The translations under genes were made by a program, and so were the position numbers. Below the pieces are notes generated by a model. It did no database searches, was not told the DNA's origin, and saw only the letters and a list, made by a program, of their open reading frames with translations. Below, piece after piece: positions 53,602 through 62,426 of a DNA stretch of 64,000 bases; position 1 is the stretch's first letter; every line of letters begins with the position of its first letter. This DNA is from Halodesulfovibrio spirochaetisodalis (GTDB taxonomy: Bacteria > Desulfobacterota > Desulfovibrionia > Desulfovibrionales > Desulfovibrionaceae), in contig NZ_JXMS01000009.1 of assembly GCF_001672295.1 (NCBI RefSeq), positions 114,962-178,961 of the forward strand, given 5' to 3'.

Positions 53602-55659
53602 ATGAGTTCAGTAACAGTCACGCAGAATAATTTTAACGGGGGAGAGTTGTCCCCGCTCATGGGAGCCAGAACAGATCAAACCCGATACGGGAACGGCTGT
53701 AAAAAACTGCACAACATGCTGGTGCTGCCGCATGGCCCTGCAACGAGACGACCGGGATTCCAATACTTAGGGGAATGTTACTACAAAGACAGATATGTCC
53801 GGCTGATTCCGTTTACCTTCAATGCTGACCAGACTTATATTCTGGAGTTTGGTCACAAATATATGCGGATATGGAAGGATGGGGGGCTTGTCATAAACAA
53901 GACAGGAAGGCCTGTAGAGGTACATACTCCGTGGACAAGTGAATTAGTTCCTGCCCTTTCAGTCTGCCAGTCCGCGGATGTAATGTTTGTTGCGTGCAGT
54001 GCATATGAACCGTGCAGGATTCTCCGTAAGGCGCATGATGTCTGGCATATTGAATCCGTGAGACTCGGTAGCCGTATGAAAGTTCCGTTTCTCCTTGATG
54101 CGAAGGTGAAGGAGAAAGGCACCAGAGACTACTCATATATTGTTACAGCCATAGACCCGTTTACACGTGAAGAAAGTGGTCCTTCAGAATCGTTTACAGT
54201 TAAAGGGCCGGAAACTATTTCTGTTGATGATCCTGTTACGCTGACATGGGAGTCAGAGAACAAGGATGCTGTGTATGCTGTGTACAAATGCTGGAATGAA
54301 TCTGGAAAATACGGGTTTGTGGGGCAGGCTAAAAAGAGACGTTGGATCGATAGAGGGGCAACGCCTGACTTTAAAGAGGGTTTTCCGATATATCGCACTA
54401 TGTTCCAGCGTGCTGACGCATATCCCAGCGTGGTTCAATTTTATCAGCAGCGGTTATGTTTTGCAGCGACGAACAGTCAGCCGCAGACAGTTTGGATGAG
54501 CCGTTCGGGAAGTTATAATAACTTTAACATTTCAGATCCGCTGCGTGACGATGACAGCATTGCAGCCACCATTGCTGCAGAACGGGTAAATAAAATTGAA
54601 TGGATGCTTCCCGGGCGTAGGCTCATCGTGGGAACCGCAGGTAGTGAGTGGAGCCTTGGCGGGGCGGAGAATAAAGCAATAACTCCATCATCCATCAAAT
54701 TTGAACGACAGAGTGTTATCGGGGCTGCACCTCTTGCTCCGCTCCTTGTGGGGGAAAACATTTTGTTTGTGCAGCATGGCGGTAAGGTCATTCGGGAACT
54801 GCAGTACTCATTACAGAGAGACGGATACATGGGAACCGAGCTGTCCATTCTTTCAGAGCACTTGTTCAGGGATAATCCCGTGGTGTCATGGGCATACCAG
54901 CAGGAACCGTATTCGATTATCTGGTGTGTGTTGCAGGATGGTTCACTGGTGGGGGCAACATATGAACGCGGTCATGATGTGATTGGCTGGCATAAACATT
55001 CATCACAAGGAAAGTTTGAGTCAGTCTGCTGTATTCAAGGAAAAGACGGGGATGAACTCTGGTGCGTTGTGAGACGTGAGATTAATGGTGAAGAGCGACG
55101 CTATATTGAACGTCTCGTTTCCTATGGTGCGCAGGATGTCACAGAGCAAATATTTATGGATTCTGCCATGAGCTACCGTGGAGAAAAAACAGAGGTCTGT
55201 TCAGGGTTGGAGCATCTTGAAGGGAAGACTGTACAGATTCTGGCAGACGGGTATGTTTGTCCGCCTCAGGTTGTCCGTAACGGACGGATTCAATTACCTA
55301 CTCCTGCTTCAGTGGTTCATGCAGGGTTGCAATATACATCGGAGTTAATTCCGGTCGAGCCGGAAATTGTCCTTACAAGTGGAAGCAGTAGCGGAAAGGC
55401 CCGTAGAGTGGGACGGGTGTGTGCCAAATTTCATGAGAGCGCAGGCGTGCAGATTGGTGCAGGGGCGAGTGCTCCACGTGATGTAGCGATGCGTGACGAA
55501 CCCGGGCTTGATTTACCTCCGGCTTTGTTTAGCGGCGAGAAGGTTGTTGATGTCTCCGGTGGATATGCAATGCAATCAGATGTTGTTTTTCGAATGGAGG
55601 AACCGCTTCCGGCCACGCTGCTTTCATACACGATGCAGGTAGAAATTGGTGAGCGATGA
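53602..55659 (+). CDS. Tail nozzle protein (tail tubular B-like)
   Basis: A 685-aa protein starting MSSVTVTQNNFNGGELSPLMGARTD and KLHNMLVLPHGPATRRPGFQYLGECYY, an opening typical of phage nozzle and stabilisation proteins that close the short tail. RLCFAATNSQPQTVWMSRSGSYNNFNISDPLRDDDSI is also family-like. ATG 53602 with AGGAG upstream; a GTG at 53584 would add six residues. Its stop overlaps the next gene's ATG (ATGA). Confidence 0.85.
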   Translation: MSSVTVTQNNFNGGELSPLMGARTDQTRYGNGCKKLHNMLVLPHGPATRRPGFQYLGECYYKDRYVRLIPFTFNADQTYILEFGHKYMRIWKDGGLVINKTGRPVEVHTPWTSELVPALSVCQSADVMFVACSAYEPCRILRKAHDVWHIESVRLGSRMKVPFLLDAKVKEKGTRDYSYIVTAIDPFTREESGPSESFTVKGPETISVDDPVTLTWESENKDAVYAVYKCWNESGKYGFVGQAKKRRWIDRGATPDFKEGFPIYRTMFQRADAYPSVVQFYQQRLCFAATNSQPQTVWMSRSGSYNNFNISDPLRDDDSIAATIAAERVNKIEWMLPGRRLIVGTAGSEWSLGGAENKAITPSSIKFERQSVIGAAPLAPLLVGENILFVQHGGKVIRELQYSLQRDGYMGTELSILSEHLFRDNPVVSWAYQQEPYSIIWCVLQDGSLVGATYERGHDVIGWHKHSSQGKFESVCCIQGKDGDELWCVVRREINGEERRYIERLVSYGAQDVTEQIFMDSAMSYRGEKTEVCSGLEHLEGKTVQILADGYVCPPQVVRNGRIQLPTPASVVHAGLQYTSELIPVEPEIVLTSGSSSGKARRVGRVCAKFHESAGVQIGAGASAPRDVAMRDEPGLDLPPALFSGEKVVDVSGGYAMQSDVVFRMEEPLPATLLSYTMQVEIGER

Positions 55660-56126
55660 TAGTCAGGAGTGCGAGTGTGGAGGACGCCCTTGCGTTGCAG
55701 GGGCGTCTACGCAGGCAGGATTATGAGGAAGTATGGGCAGCTCACGGGCATGATCCTAATGAAGTTCTTGTGGCATGCGCGTTATGTTCAAAAATGCTTT
55801 GGTGTGCAGAAATTGGAGGAACAGTTGCGGCGGTGTTCGGTGTTGCGCCTTCACCCGATGTTGCGGAAGAAGGTCAGCCCTGGCTGTTGGGATCTGCTGA
55901 CATTGTGACTGTTCCCAGAGCGTTTTTTCGCTGGCCTGCCGCGGTTATCCCACTGATGCATACGATGTACCCTGTGTTACGAAATATGGTTGATGCTCGA
56001 AATAGCAGGTCTATCAAGTGGCTTGCCCGCATGGGGTTTACATTGGCACAGGATACAGTTCCGTATGGCCCGTTTGGTATGCCTTTTTATGCATTTTATA
56101 AGGAGGAAGAACAATGTGCTCAGTAG
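55656..56126 (+). CDS. gp13-like phage protein (DUF2833-type)
   Basis: A 156-aa protein with a GNAT-like fold pattern: an opening strand MIVRSASVEDALAL, LWCAEIGGTVAAVFGVAP, and NSRSIKWLARMGFTLAQDTVPYGPFGMPFYAFYKEE at the end. This is the gp13 internal-virion family of T7-like phages, located between nozzle and gp14 as here. Overlaps both neighbours, so translation is coupled. Confidence 0.82.
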   Translation: MIVRSASVEDALALQGRLRRQDYEEVWAAHGHDPNEVLVACALCSKMLWCAEIGGTVAAVFGVAPSPDVAEEGQPWLLGSADIVTVPRAFFRWPAAVIPLMHTMYPVLRNMVDARNSRSIKWLARMGFTLAQDTVPYGPFGMPFYAFYKEEEQCAQ

Positions 56127-56611
56127 CAGGTGTAGGAGCAGTCCTCACCGTAGCTGCATCTGCAGTGGCAAGTAATCAGGGGAGTCGTAAGGTTTCAACC
56201 GGTAGTACTAAGATTACTACTGCACCTGTGGATGCATATGCATATGGAAAGAAAGCAGAAGAAGCTCGTGCACAAGGTACGCGAAAAGTAAATGCTGTCC
56301 GTAATGCGTATTTGCAGTCAGAAGGAAAAACACAAAGCACACTTGCTGCGGGAAATGTTTCGCTGGCATCCGGCAGTGCAGTTGATTTGCTGGTTAATAA
56401 CAGGGCGGTAGCCCAGCACCAGATGAATACGATTGCACATGAAAGCGAAGTAGCTGCATGGGAATATGATGTGGCAAAGACTAAGGCAGATGCATACAGC
56501 GTTGTTCCAACCCGGAAGGTGCATAAGGACTCGTGGGGTGATACGCTCACGAACCCTCTATTTATCATTAATACGGCGCAAACTGGTCTTTCACTGTTCC
56601 GGAAGAGGTAG
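56114..56611 (+). CDS. gp14-like internal virion protein
   Basis: A 165-aa protein: hydrophobic start MCSVAGVGAVLTVAASAVAS, then a long Ala/Lys/Gln-rich helix (residues ~50-130). This is the look of T7 gp14-type internal virion or ejection proteins that enter the host membrane. GGAGGAAGAAC precedes the ATG, inside the end of the gp13-like gene. Confidence 0.75.
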   Translation: MCSVAGVGAVLTVAASAVASNQGSRKVSTGSTKITTAPVDAYAYGKKAEEARAQGTRKVNAVRNAYLQSEGKTQSTLAAGNVSLASGSAVDLLVNNRAVAQHQMNTIAHESEVAAWEYDVAKTKADAYSVVPTRKVHKDSWGDTLTNPLFIINTAQTGLSLFRKR

Positions 56612-56613
56612 AC

Positions 56614-57978
56614 ATGGCGTTACATACTAAAAAGGCAATGCCTCAGGATTCTGTGGAGGCGCTTGCTGCTCTGAAGCAGATTGTTTCCGCAGAAAGTGCG
56701 ATGCGCGCAGGTGATAACACATCAGGAAAGCAAGTTTCAGATATTTTTGCTCAGGCTCTTTCTGGTGGGAGCGATATAACCAGAGTGGCAGTGGCATCGC
56801 AACTGGAGAGTAGTGCACTATTGCATGTGCAGTCAGGCTGGTTTGAAGAGAAAAAACAGTTTGAAGAGCACGCACAGCAACTAAGTACCCAACGTCTAGA
56901 GGGGCTTTGCCTGGATGCAGGCAGGCTTGGGCAAGCCTATGCAGCCGCAGCAGAAGTGCAAAGCGAAGAAAAGTCTCGAAAAGATATTCTCACCTCCGTG
57001 CAGGAGCTGCAGGGAAAAATGCAGCAGACAGAGGCGTTGGTATGGGCAATTCAAGGTCGTAGTGTGGATGAAAGTCACCAGCTTTCACGGCAGAACTCTT
57101 CAGCATTGTTACGTAGCTTTTTGGGTGGTGTCATTGCCTCTAATCATGCTGCAGGTGCACCACTGGTTGAAGAGTGTAAAGGGCAACTCGATCAACTGGA
57201 TTACGAAGACTTGAATCGTCTTTTGTTACGTAGCTCTTGTGAACAGGCTTACCTCACGCTTGTGGATCAACTTACCTCTGATTCGCCGAAAGGTCAGGTC
57301 GAGGAGTTACGGGCTCTTTGCGAGAAAGCAACGCCTTCAACTCTTAGTATAACAGCAGAAAGTTATGCCTTAGTGAAAGAGAGGATAGAGGCAGAGCGAG
57401 TCCAGCACTATCAAATGGAAGAAATGCTAAGGGCAGTTACTCAGAGAAAAGTTGTTGGTAATTTTTGTGAATGTTTATCTAACGGTGATAGAAAGCAGGC
57501 TGCGGCTGTGTTAGCGCAATCCACTGTTTTTGTGAAAACGGAACGGGCGAAGTTGTCTAGACATCTTTTGCAGAAACAGTGGCGTACCGAGCCTGAGGTG
57601 TTTGTCGAGCTCTTTGTGATGGCTGTCGAGAAAGAACGTTCTGCTGAGCCATATTGCATTTTCCCTGAAGAAACATTGTCTCCGTATGATGCACTACTGC
57701 TATACAATGTGCTTGGTGAGTATTCCCCGAGTGTACAGTTTGAAAATGAACAGATAGCTTCATTTTTACATGCGCATATACGTTCTATTGTTGAAACAAA
57801 GAGGAGCGTTTTTTCTTTTTATGGGAAAAAGAGAAGTACAAAAAAGGTGAAGACGTTACTGAGTGACATGACAGTGCTTCGGTATCTTTTTGATGCTGTA
57901 ATAGCAGCACGGGAAAATGATGCGGATGTTTTTGAATGTGTACGAAAGATCGGAGAAAAACTTACAACGAATTCATAG
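56614..57978 (+). CDS. Putative internal virion protein (last phage structural gene)
   Basis: A 454-aa helical protein, rich in Gln, Glu and Ala, with likely coiled coils (SGWFEEKKQFEEHAQQLSTQRLEG and AAAEVQSEEKSRKDILTSVQELQGKMQQ). It holds the place of gp15/gp16 ejection proteins in T7-like gene order but is far shorter and shows no lytic transglycosylase motif. No sequence family is recognised. GAGGTAGAC precedes the ATG, two bases after the gp14-like gene. Confidence 0.6.
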   Translation: MALHTKKAMPQDSVEALAALKQIVSAESAMRAGDNTSGKQVSDIFAQALSGGSDITRVAVASQLESSALLHVQSGWFEEKKQFEEHAQQLSTQRLEGLCLDAGRLGQAYAAAAEVQSEEKSRKDILTSVQELQGKMQQTEALVWAIQGRSVDESHQLSRQNSSALLRSFLGGVIASNHAAGAPLVEECKGQLDQLDYEDLNRLLLRSSCEQAYLTLVDQLTSDSPKGQVEELRALCEKATPSTLSITAESYALVKERIEAERVQHYQMEEMLRAVTQRKVVGNFCECLSNGDRKQAAAVLAQSTVFVKTERAKLSRHLLQKQWRTEPEVFVELFVMAVEKERSAEPYCIFPEETLSPYDALLLYNVLGEYSPSVQFENEQIASFLHAHIRSIVETKRSVFSFYGKKRSTKKVKTLLSDMTVLRYLFDAVIAARENDADVFECVRKIGEKLTTNS

Positions 57979-58191
57979 ATGAATGTACTAAGCAGTGCAT
58001 TTGATACATGAAATAAATACAGCATATAATGTGGCTAAACGATATCAATATAAAGTCTGGAAGTTGTCTGAAAGAAGTGTAGATATGTTGTAGAAGAATA
58101 ATCAGCTGATACTGTTTAATAAAACTACATAATATAATGGTGCTAAGAAATTTCTTTGCTATCCTGTTAGTTCGAGGGGATAGGAGTTGAC

Positions 58192-58683
58192 GTGTACCAG
58201 CAGGATAAGTGTAGTAGTAAAATTGAAACAGGGTCGTGTGGGCGGAGCGGCAGTGTGTATGAATACAACTGTCGATTGCAGGATATTCTTCAAGTACAGT
58301 ACAGCATCGAAACCGCGTTACTGGAATCTGTAGTCAGGAATGCTACAGGCGAGGGCGTAGAGCGGTTACGTGAGCTTGTATCCATGCAGAAAGAAGTTTT
58401 GCATTCCGATGTGGAAACCAAACTAGTATTACGAAAGTTTTATGAGGAGTTATTTACGCAGGCGTCTAACAGCATGTTGTCAGTACTTGCCGTGCAGCTG
58501 ATCCCGATGTTTGAAGAAGGAAGAGAGCTGTATGTGGCGGTAGCATTTAACCGTAAGGCTCTGCACGAGCATAATGAAAAGCTGGTGTGTTGTATCGAAG
58601 AAGTCGATGAAGTCGGTGCATGCGCAGCGTTACGTGGACAACTGTTGCGGATAGGAACGTATTATTCTGTGTATTTAAACTGA
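58192..58683 (+). CDS. FCD-domain-only protein (no DNA-binding domain)
   Basis: A 163-aa protein. Residues ~33-160 follow the FCD ligand-binding domain of FadR/GntR regulators: an opening helix (VQYSIETALLESVVRNAT), VERLRELVSMQKEVLHS, FYEELFTQASNSMLSVL and the end EHNEKLVCCIEEVDEVGACAALRGQLLRIGTYY. The winged HTH that should precede it is missing, and the 213 bases upstream show no remnant of one. GTG start with AGGAG upstream, so the short form looks real. It is in line with the phage genes but separated by an AT-rich gap. Confidence 0.6.
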   Translation: MYQQDKCSSKIETGSCGRSGSVYEYNCRLQDILQVQYSIETALLESVVRNATGEGVERLRELVSMQKEVLHSDVETKLVLRKFYEELFTQASNSMLSVLAVQLIPMFEEGRELYVAVAFNRKALHEHNEKLVCCIEEVDEVGACAALRGQLLRIGTYYSVYLN

Positions 58684-58690
58684 CAGGCAC

Positions 58691-58718
58691 AAAAAAAGCC
58701 GCATATGCGGCTTTTTTT
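58691..58718 (+). terminator. Intrinsic terminator after the FCD-only gene
   Basis: AAAAAAAGCCGCAT-ATGCGGCTTTTTTT, a perfect palindromic hairpin with T run. It marks the right end of the phage-derived block and also suits the convergent tetR gene. Confidence 0.93.
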
Positions 58719-58781
58719 GTGTCCCGACAGCAGAAATATTCGTGCGGAAGCTACGTATGGCTGACGGGAAAGTAGCTACTG

Positions 58782-59360
58782 TTAGCAGAGAACTTTTTTA
58801 AAGTTTCCGAGAACAGTTTTGAGCATGTTGTCAGATGGTTCAATAAAACCAAAGTGCATGCCGCGTACAAGACCTACCATAGTTGCCATAAGCATGTTGG
58901 CTGTTTCCTGAGCATCAACTTCGGCAAGGATAGAACCGTCAAGTTTACCTTCTTCAATAGAATCGCAAAGGTAGCCAGTAACATAGGTGTAGATCTCTTT
59001 GATCTGTACAAAAAAGTCTTCACTGTTACCGCAGTAGCGGGTTGGCGCATCACGGAAGATAAGAGAAAATTCCATGTGGTTCTTTTTTACGAAGACGTAA
59101 AAAGATTTGATCACAGATTCAACTTTTTCAAGTGCATTTTCCGGCTCACGCACTTCGAGATATTTTTCAATATCGTCAATGAGCTGGTTTTTTACATTTG
59201 TGATAAGTGTAAGAAAGATATCATCTTTTGTACGGAAATGGCGAAAGATGGTTCCCTCTGCAACTCCAGCTTCTTTGGCGAGAAGGCTGGTAGGTGTGTT
59301 GCTAAATCCACGTTCAGCAAAAAGACGTGCAGCAGTATCAAGAATAATATCGCGTTTCAT
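58782..59360 (-). CDS. TetR-family transcriptional regulator
   Basis: A 192-aa regulator. Residues 5-50 form the TetR HTH (ILDTAARLFAERGFSNTPTSLLAKEAGVAEGTIFRHFRTKDDIF); the rest is the ligand and dimer domain (FYVFVKKNHMEFSLIFRDAP). No drug pump is adjacent, so the target is unknown. A palindrome at 59378-59395 suggests self-control. Confidence 0.92.
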   Translation of the reverse strand: MKRDIILDTAARLFAERGFSNTPTSLLAKEAGVAEGTIFRHFRTKDDIFLTLITNVKNQLIDDIEKYLEVREPENALEKVESVIKSFYVFVKKNHMEFSLIFRDAPTRYCGNSEDFFVQIKEIYTYVTGYLCDSIEEGKLDGSILAEVDAQETANMLMATMVGLVRGMHFGFIEPSDNMLKTVLGNFKKVLC

Positions 59361-59377
59361 GGTAGTCTCAGCCCTTT

Positions 59378-59395
59378 ATTTGTCAGTATACAAAT
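59378..59395. promoter_or_regulatory. Palindrome upstream of tetR, candidate operator
   Basis: ATTTGT-N6-ACAAAT, perfect half-sites 18 bases upstream of the start codon. TetR proteins often bind such sites to repress their own gene. Confidence 0.5.
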
Positions 59396-59540
59396 CAGTT
59401 GCGCCAGTGGGTACTCGCACAGGTGAGAGGGGATAACTCGATACTGTGAGGCTGTCAACGGCTTGGAGTATTTATTCTCAGTCATACGCTATGCATTGTA
59501 TGCTCTTGGTATGTCTCTCAGGTTCCTTTCATAATAGGGT

Positions 59541-62306
59541 TTATATAAGCCCTTCATCTTCAGCAGTGCTTTTTTTATAAATATCCCGAAGAGCCTTGCC
59601 TGTTTGCACAACTGTAGATTCCAGCTCAGGCATAAGAGTACTTATTGCCTGATGGTCTTGTGCCGTTGCTGCACGCTCTACACAGCTTGCCATCTTTTCA
59701 ATCTCTCGAAGGGCATATTGGTGAGCCTGCTGCTGTAATTTGGTGGCTGTGGCTAATATTCCACTCGTACTGTTCTTTTCAACCTGTACTGCTATCTCTT
59801 CAAACGCTTCCTGCAATTGCGATATTATTTTGGGGATCTGCGGCAGAAGCAGTTGATTCAGTGCTTCTGCTGGGTGCGCAAATTCTTCCGTCTTTACCGT
59901 AAGGTGCTGTACAGCTTCTGTAAGTGAAGTATCTTGCTGTACAATGTTTGCTGAAGACTCTCCTAACGTGCTGCTTAGGGCGGAGTAATTATCCGATGCT
60001 GTACGGTACGCAGCCTCCTGACTTCTACGTTCTTGGGCTATCCTTTCAAAAATTGCGTTTTTATCTTCGTCAGGATCAATTCCTTCAAGTAAGTCGAGAG
60101 TAGGAGCAGCCGTAGTGCGATGTTCTTTTTCTTGTTCAGGGGCTGCATCTGCCGGTTCTTTAGCAGTAGCGTCAGCTGACAACTCTTCCGGCTCCATGGA
60201 AGGAGCGCTTGCGATAATTCTGTCTAAAAATTCCTCTTGCTGCGGTGTTATTGCGTATTGATCCGCAAGCTCAGGTTCGCGTTCGTCTAGGTTCTCTTCT
60301 TTATGTGAAGGGAGATCATTTTCAGACTCTGGTGTTGATTCATCATGAGACTGACTCTCGTCGCTGTCACTCTCACTGGAGAGGTGCTCCTCAGAAAGCA
60401 ACGTTGCAGAATAGTCTTCTTCGTTGAGTGTGACTGAAGAGTCTGGTTCCGCGTGCCCAACGCTGTTGGTGAAAGAGGCTGGCTCATCAGGTGCAGGGTG
60501 TGTATCTATGATCGCTTCTGCTGTAGTGTTTATCTCTTCATCTGCTTTTTCTATTTCTTCCGGATGTTCAACAGGTTCAACATCAAGACCGGAGAGGGAC
60601 AAGGGGGCTATGTGTGCTGGAGCATCTTCTTCCTGCATGTTTTCCTCTGCAACCATGGATTCTGTGAGACTGATAGGGAGTGTATATAGTCCAAGCTCTG
60701 CCAGGGCTGCGAGGAGATCATCCTGTGATACTGGAACAGGTAACGCTTTTGCATATCCTGCATCGTAAAGGAGTTCCGCACTGACAGGGCTATTCGCAAG
60801 AGCTATGGCTGGTGTTGAGGGACTGCTGTGTTTCGCATCAATGGTAGCAAGCTTGGACAGAATATTAATAGCATCTTCTGTCAGTTCTGCTGCAACAATG
60901 AGAGCGTCGACATCGTGTTCTTCGTAAATAGTAGATGCTTCGGCACTTGAAGTGACGGTGTGTATGTTGAATGCGTCGATATCCAATCTTTCGCAAATAT
61001 ATTCTGAAGGTGCAGAACGGGTTTCAATAATCAACAGCTGCGGCAGATCCTCTGTGCTCATTACTATATCAGTAGGCGGCTGTTCTTCAATTGCGAGCTG
61101 TGGTTGCGTATTTGTTAAATGACCAGATGGTTGAGTGGCGGAATCCACAGTTGTAAGTGGTTTTGTAGAACGAAGTGCTTGCGCTGTAAGAGAGAGCAAG
61201 CCAATAACAATTCCTGCAAAAGGAGGCAGTTGCAGAATGCTTGCGGTGTTCGCAGAACTTGCAGGAAGTAACGCCAGGAAAGTTCCACATGCGGCTATGC
61301 TGCAAGCCGCAATGAAATGTATGCTGCCTTGTCTTTTTTGTAGCATGGCGGCAATGCCAGCGATGAGGGGGAGTACTGCAACCGCAGGCCATAGTGGTAG
61401 ATAATATGTGGCAACAGTAAGCCCGGGAATGAGTGGCGTTATGGCAAGGCAGGCTCCAATAAGAGAGATCCCCCATAATAGCCTGTCGAGTTGTTTAGGA
61501 CAGTCTGAATTATAAAGGAGCGTTCGTCCTATATGAGGAAGAATGATAATAGCCAGACCCGGGAGCAGGATTGTCCACGATGTTGAAAACTCTAGCCCGA
61601 TAGCAGCAGAGGGCAGTGTGGCAAATGCGTAGTACGCCGTTGCAAAAATAGAATAGATGCTGAGTAAGAGAAAACGTTCTTTTCTTGCTGTTACAGCAAA
61701 ATATATATTGAGAACGGTAATGCCAAGCGCCAGACCTAAAATAATCCAGAAGAGCACCGGAGCAGGATAGAGCGGCATCGGGGTGGATTGTAATGTGACT
61801 TCAGGATGGAACCATAAATCGGGCTTTCCATCTATTTTCAGGTAGTACTCAGTAAGCACCTGAGAACTGGAAACAGGTAAGGGTAATTGGGGTTGTGACA
61901 CGTTTGAACTTTGCCACCGTAGTGAGTCTTTCGTTGGGCGGTAAAACAACGTTGTCGGGCGAAGAACTTTGCCACCCAACTCTATAAACGGGAAAAATCC
62001 ATTCATACGCCAGCGTTCAAGGTGTGCCGCTGGAATAGATATGCGAATCCAGACTCGCTTAACTGTTTGCGGTATAGGAGTTTGTGCTAGCGGGGTAAAA
62101 ACTTGTCGGAATTGTGGTGCTGATACTTCCAGAATACCGGCAGTGGGAGCCTTCTCGAAGAAAACATCATATGCTACAGAGGCACTGTTTCCAGTGCTGA
62201 TGCTATTGCTGTATGACGGACGAGGGAGAGCGATGAAAAAACAACATAGTGCAATGAAGATGCATGTTCTGGAAGGTCGGCTAATAGTAGGAAGCATAGT
62301 GTTCAC
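59541..62306 (-). CDS. 7TM-DISM signalling protein with pseudo-receiver and Hpt-like end
   Basis: A 921-aa protein. Order: signal peptide (1-33), periplasmic 7TMR-DISM-type sensor (~40-170), seven membrane helices (~185-385), a receiver-like domain (~425-545, PQLLIIETRSAPSEYICERLD .. VDALIVAAELTEDAINILSKL) in which the phospho-acceptor Asp is absent, a long acidic linker rich in Glu, Asp, Ser and Pro (~550-790), and a helical end (~800-915) with LQQQAHQYALREIEKMASCVERA resembling an Hpt helix pair. No kinase domain is present. The combination is unusual; its partners are not in the window. Confidence 0.7.
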   Translation of the reverse strand: MNTMLPTISRPSRTCIFIALCCFFIALPRPSYSNSISTGNSASVAYDVFFEKAPTAGILEVSAPQFRQVFTPLAQTPIPQTVKRVWIRISIPAAHLERWRMNGFFPFIELGGKVLRPTTLFYRPTKDSLRWQSSNVSQPQLPLPVSSSQVLTEYYLKIDGKPDLWFHPEVTLQSTPMPLYPAPVLFWIILGLALGITVLNIYFAVTARKERFLLLSIYSIFATAYYAFATLPSAAIGLEFSTSWTILLPGLAIIILPHIGRTLLYNSDCPKQLDRLLWGISLIGACLAITPLIPGLTVATYYLPLWPAVAVLPLIAGIAAMLQKRQGSIHFIAACSIAACGTFLALLPASSANTASILQLPPFAGIVIGLLSLTAQALRSTKPLTTVDSATQPSGHLTNTQPQLAIEEQPPTDIVMSTEDLPQLLIIETRSAPSEYICERLDIDAFNIHTVTSSAEASTIYEEHDVDALIVAAELTEDAINILSKLATIDAKHSSPSTPAIALANSPVSAELLYDAGYAKALPVPVSQDDLLAALAELGLYTLPISLTESMVAEENMQEEDAPAHIAPLSLSGLDVEPVEHPEEIEKADEEINTTAEAIIDTHPAPDEPASFTNSVGHAEPDSSVTLNEEDYSATLLSEEHLSSESDSDESQSHDESTPESENDLPSHKEENLDEREPELADQYAITPQQEEFLDRIIASAPSMEPEELSADATAKEPADAAPEQEKEHRTTAAPTLDLLEGIDPDEDKNAIFERIAQERRSQEAAYRTASDNYSALSSTLGESSANIVQQDTSLTEAVQHLTVKTEEFAHPAEALNQLLLPQIPKIISQLQEAFEEIAVQVEKNSTSGILATATKLQQQAHQYALREIEKMASCVERAATAQDHQAISTLMPELESTVVQTGKALRDIYKKSTAEDEGLI

Positions 62307-62379
62307 CGTTATATATAACTAAGTTACTAGATAGAACAATCATAGAACGATGATAAATAAATGTCCACAATCCAAAAGA

Positions 62380-62411
62380 AAAACGCCGCTTGAACGTGTC
62401 AGCGGCGTTTT
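62380..62411. terminator. Terminator after the TPR gene
   Basis: AAAACGCCGCT pairs with AGCGGCGTTTT around a 10-base loop; the TPR gene (minus strand) ends 16 bases before it. Confidence 0.8.
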
Positions 62412-62426
62412 AAATTTGCGTTATGG

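Noticed and set aside
42256..58683. Diversity-generating retroelement, as in phage BPP-1
   Set aside because: No reverse transcriptase, template/variable repeat pair or tail-fibre target gene is present despite the BPP-1-like head genes.
42256..58683. Prophage attachment sites
   Set aside because: No integrase, no flanking tRNA and no direct repeat noticed around the block ends.
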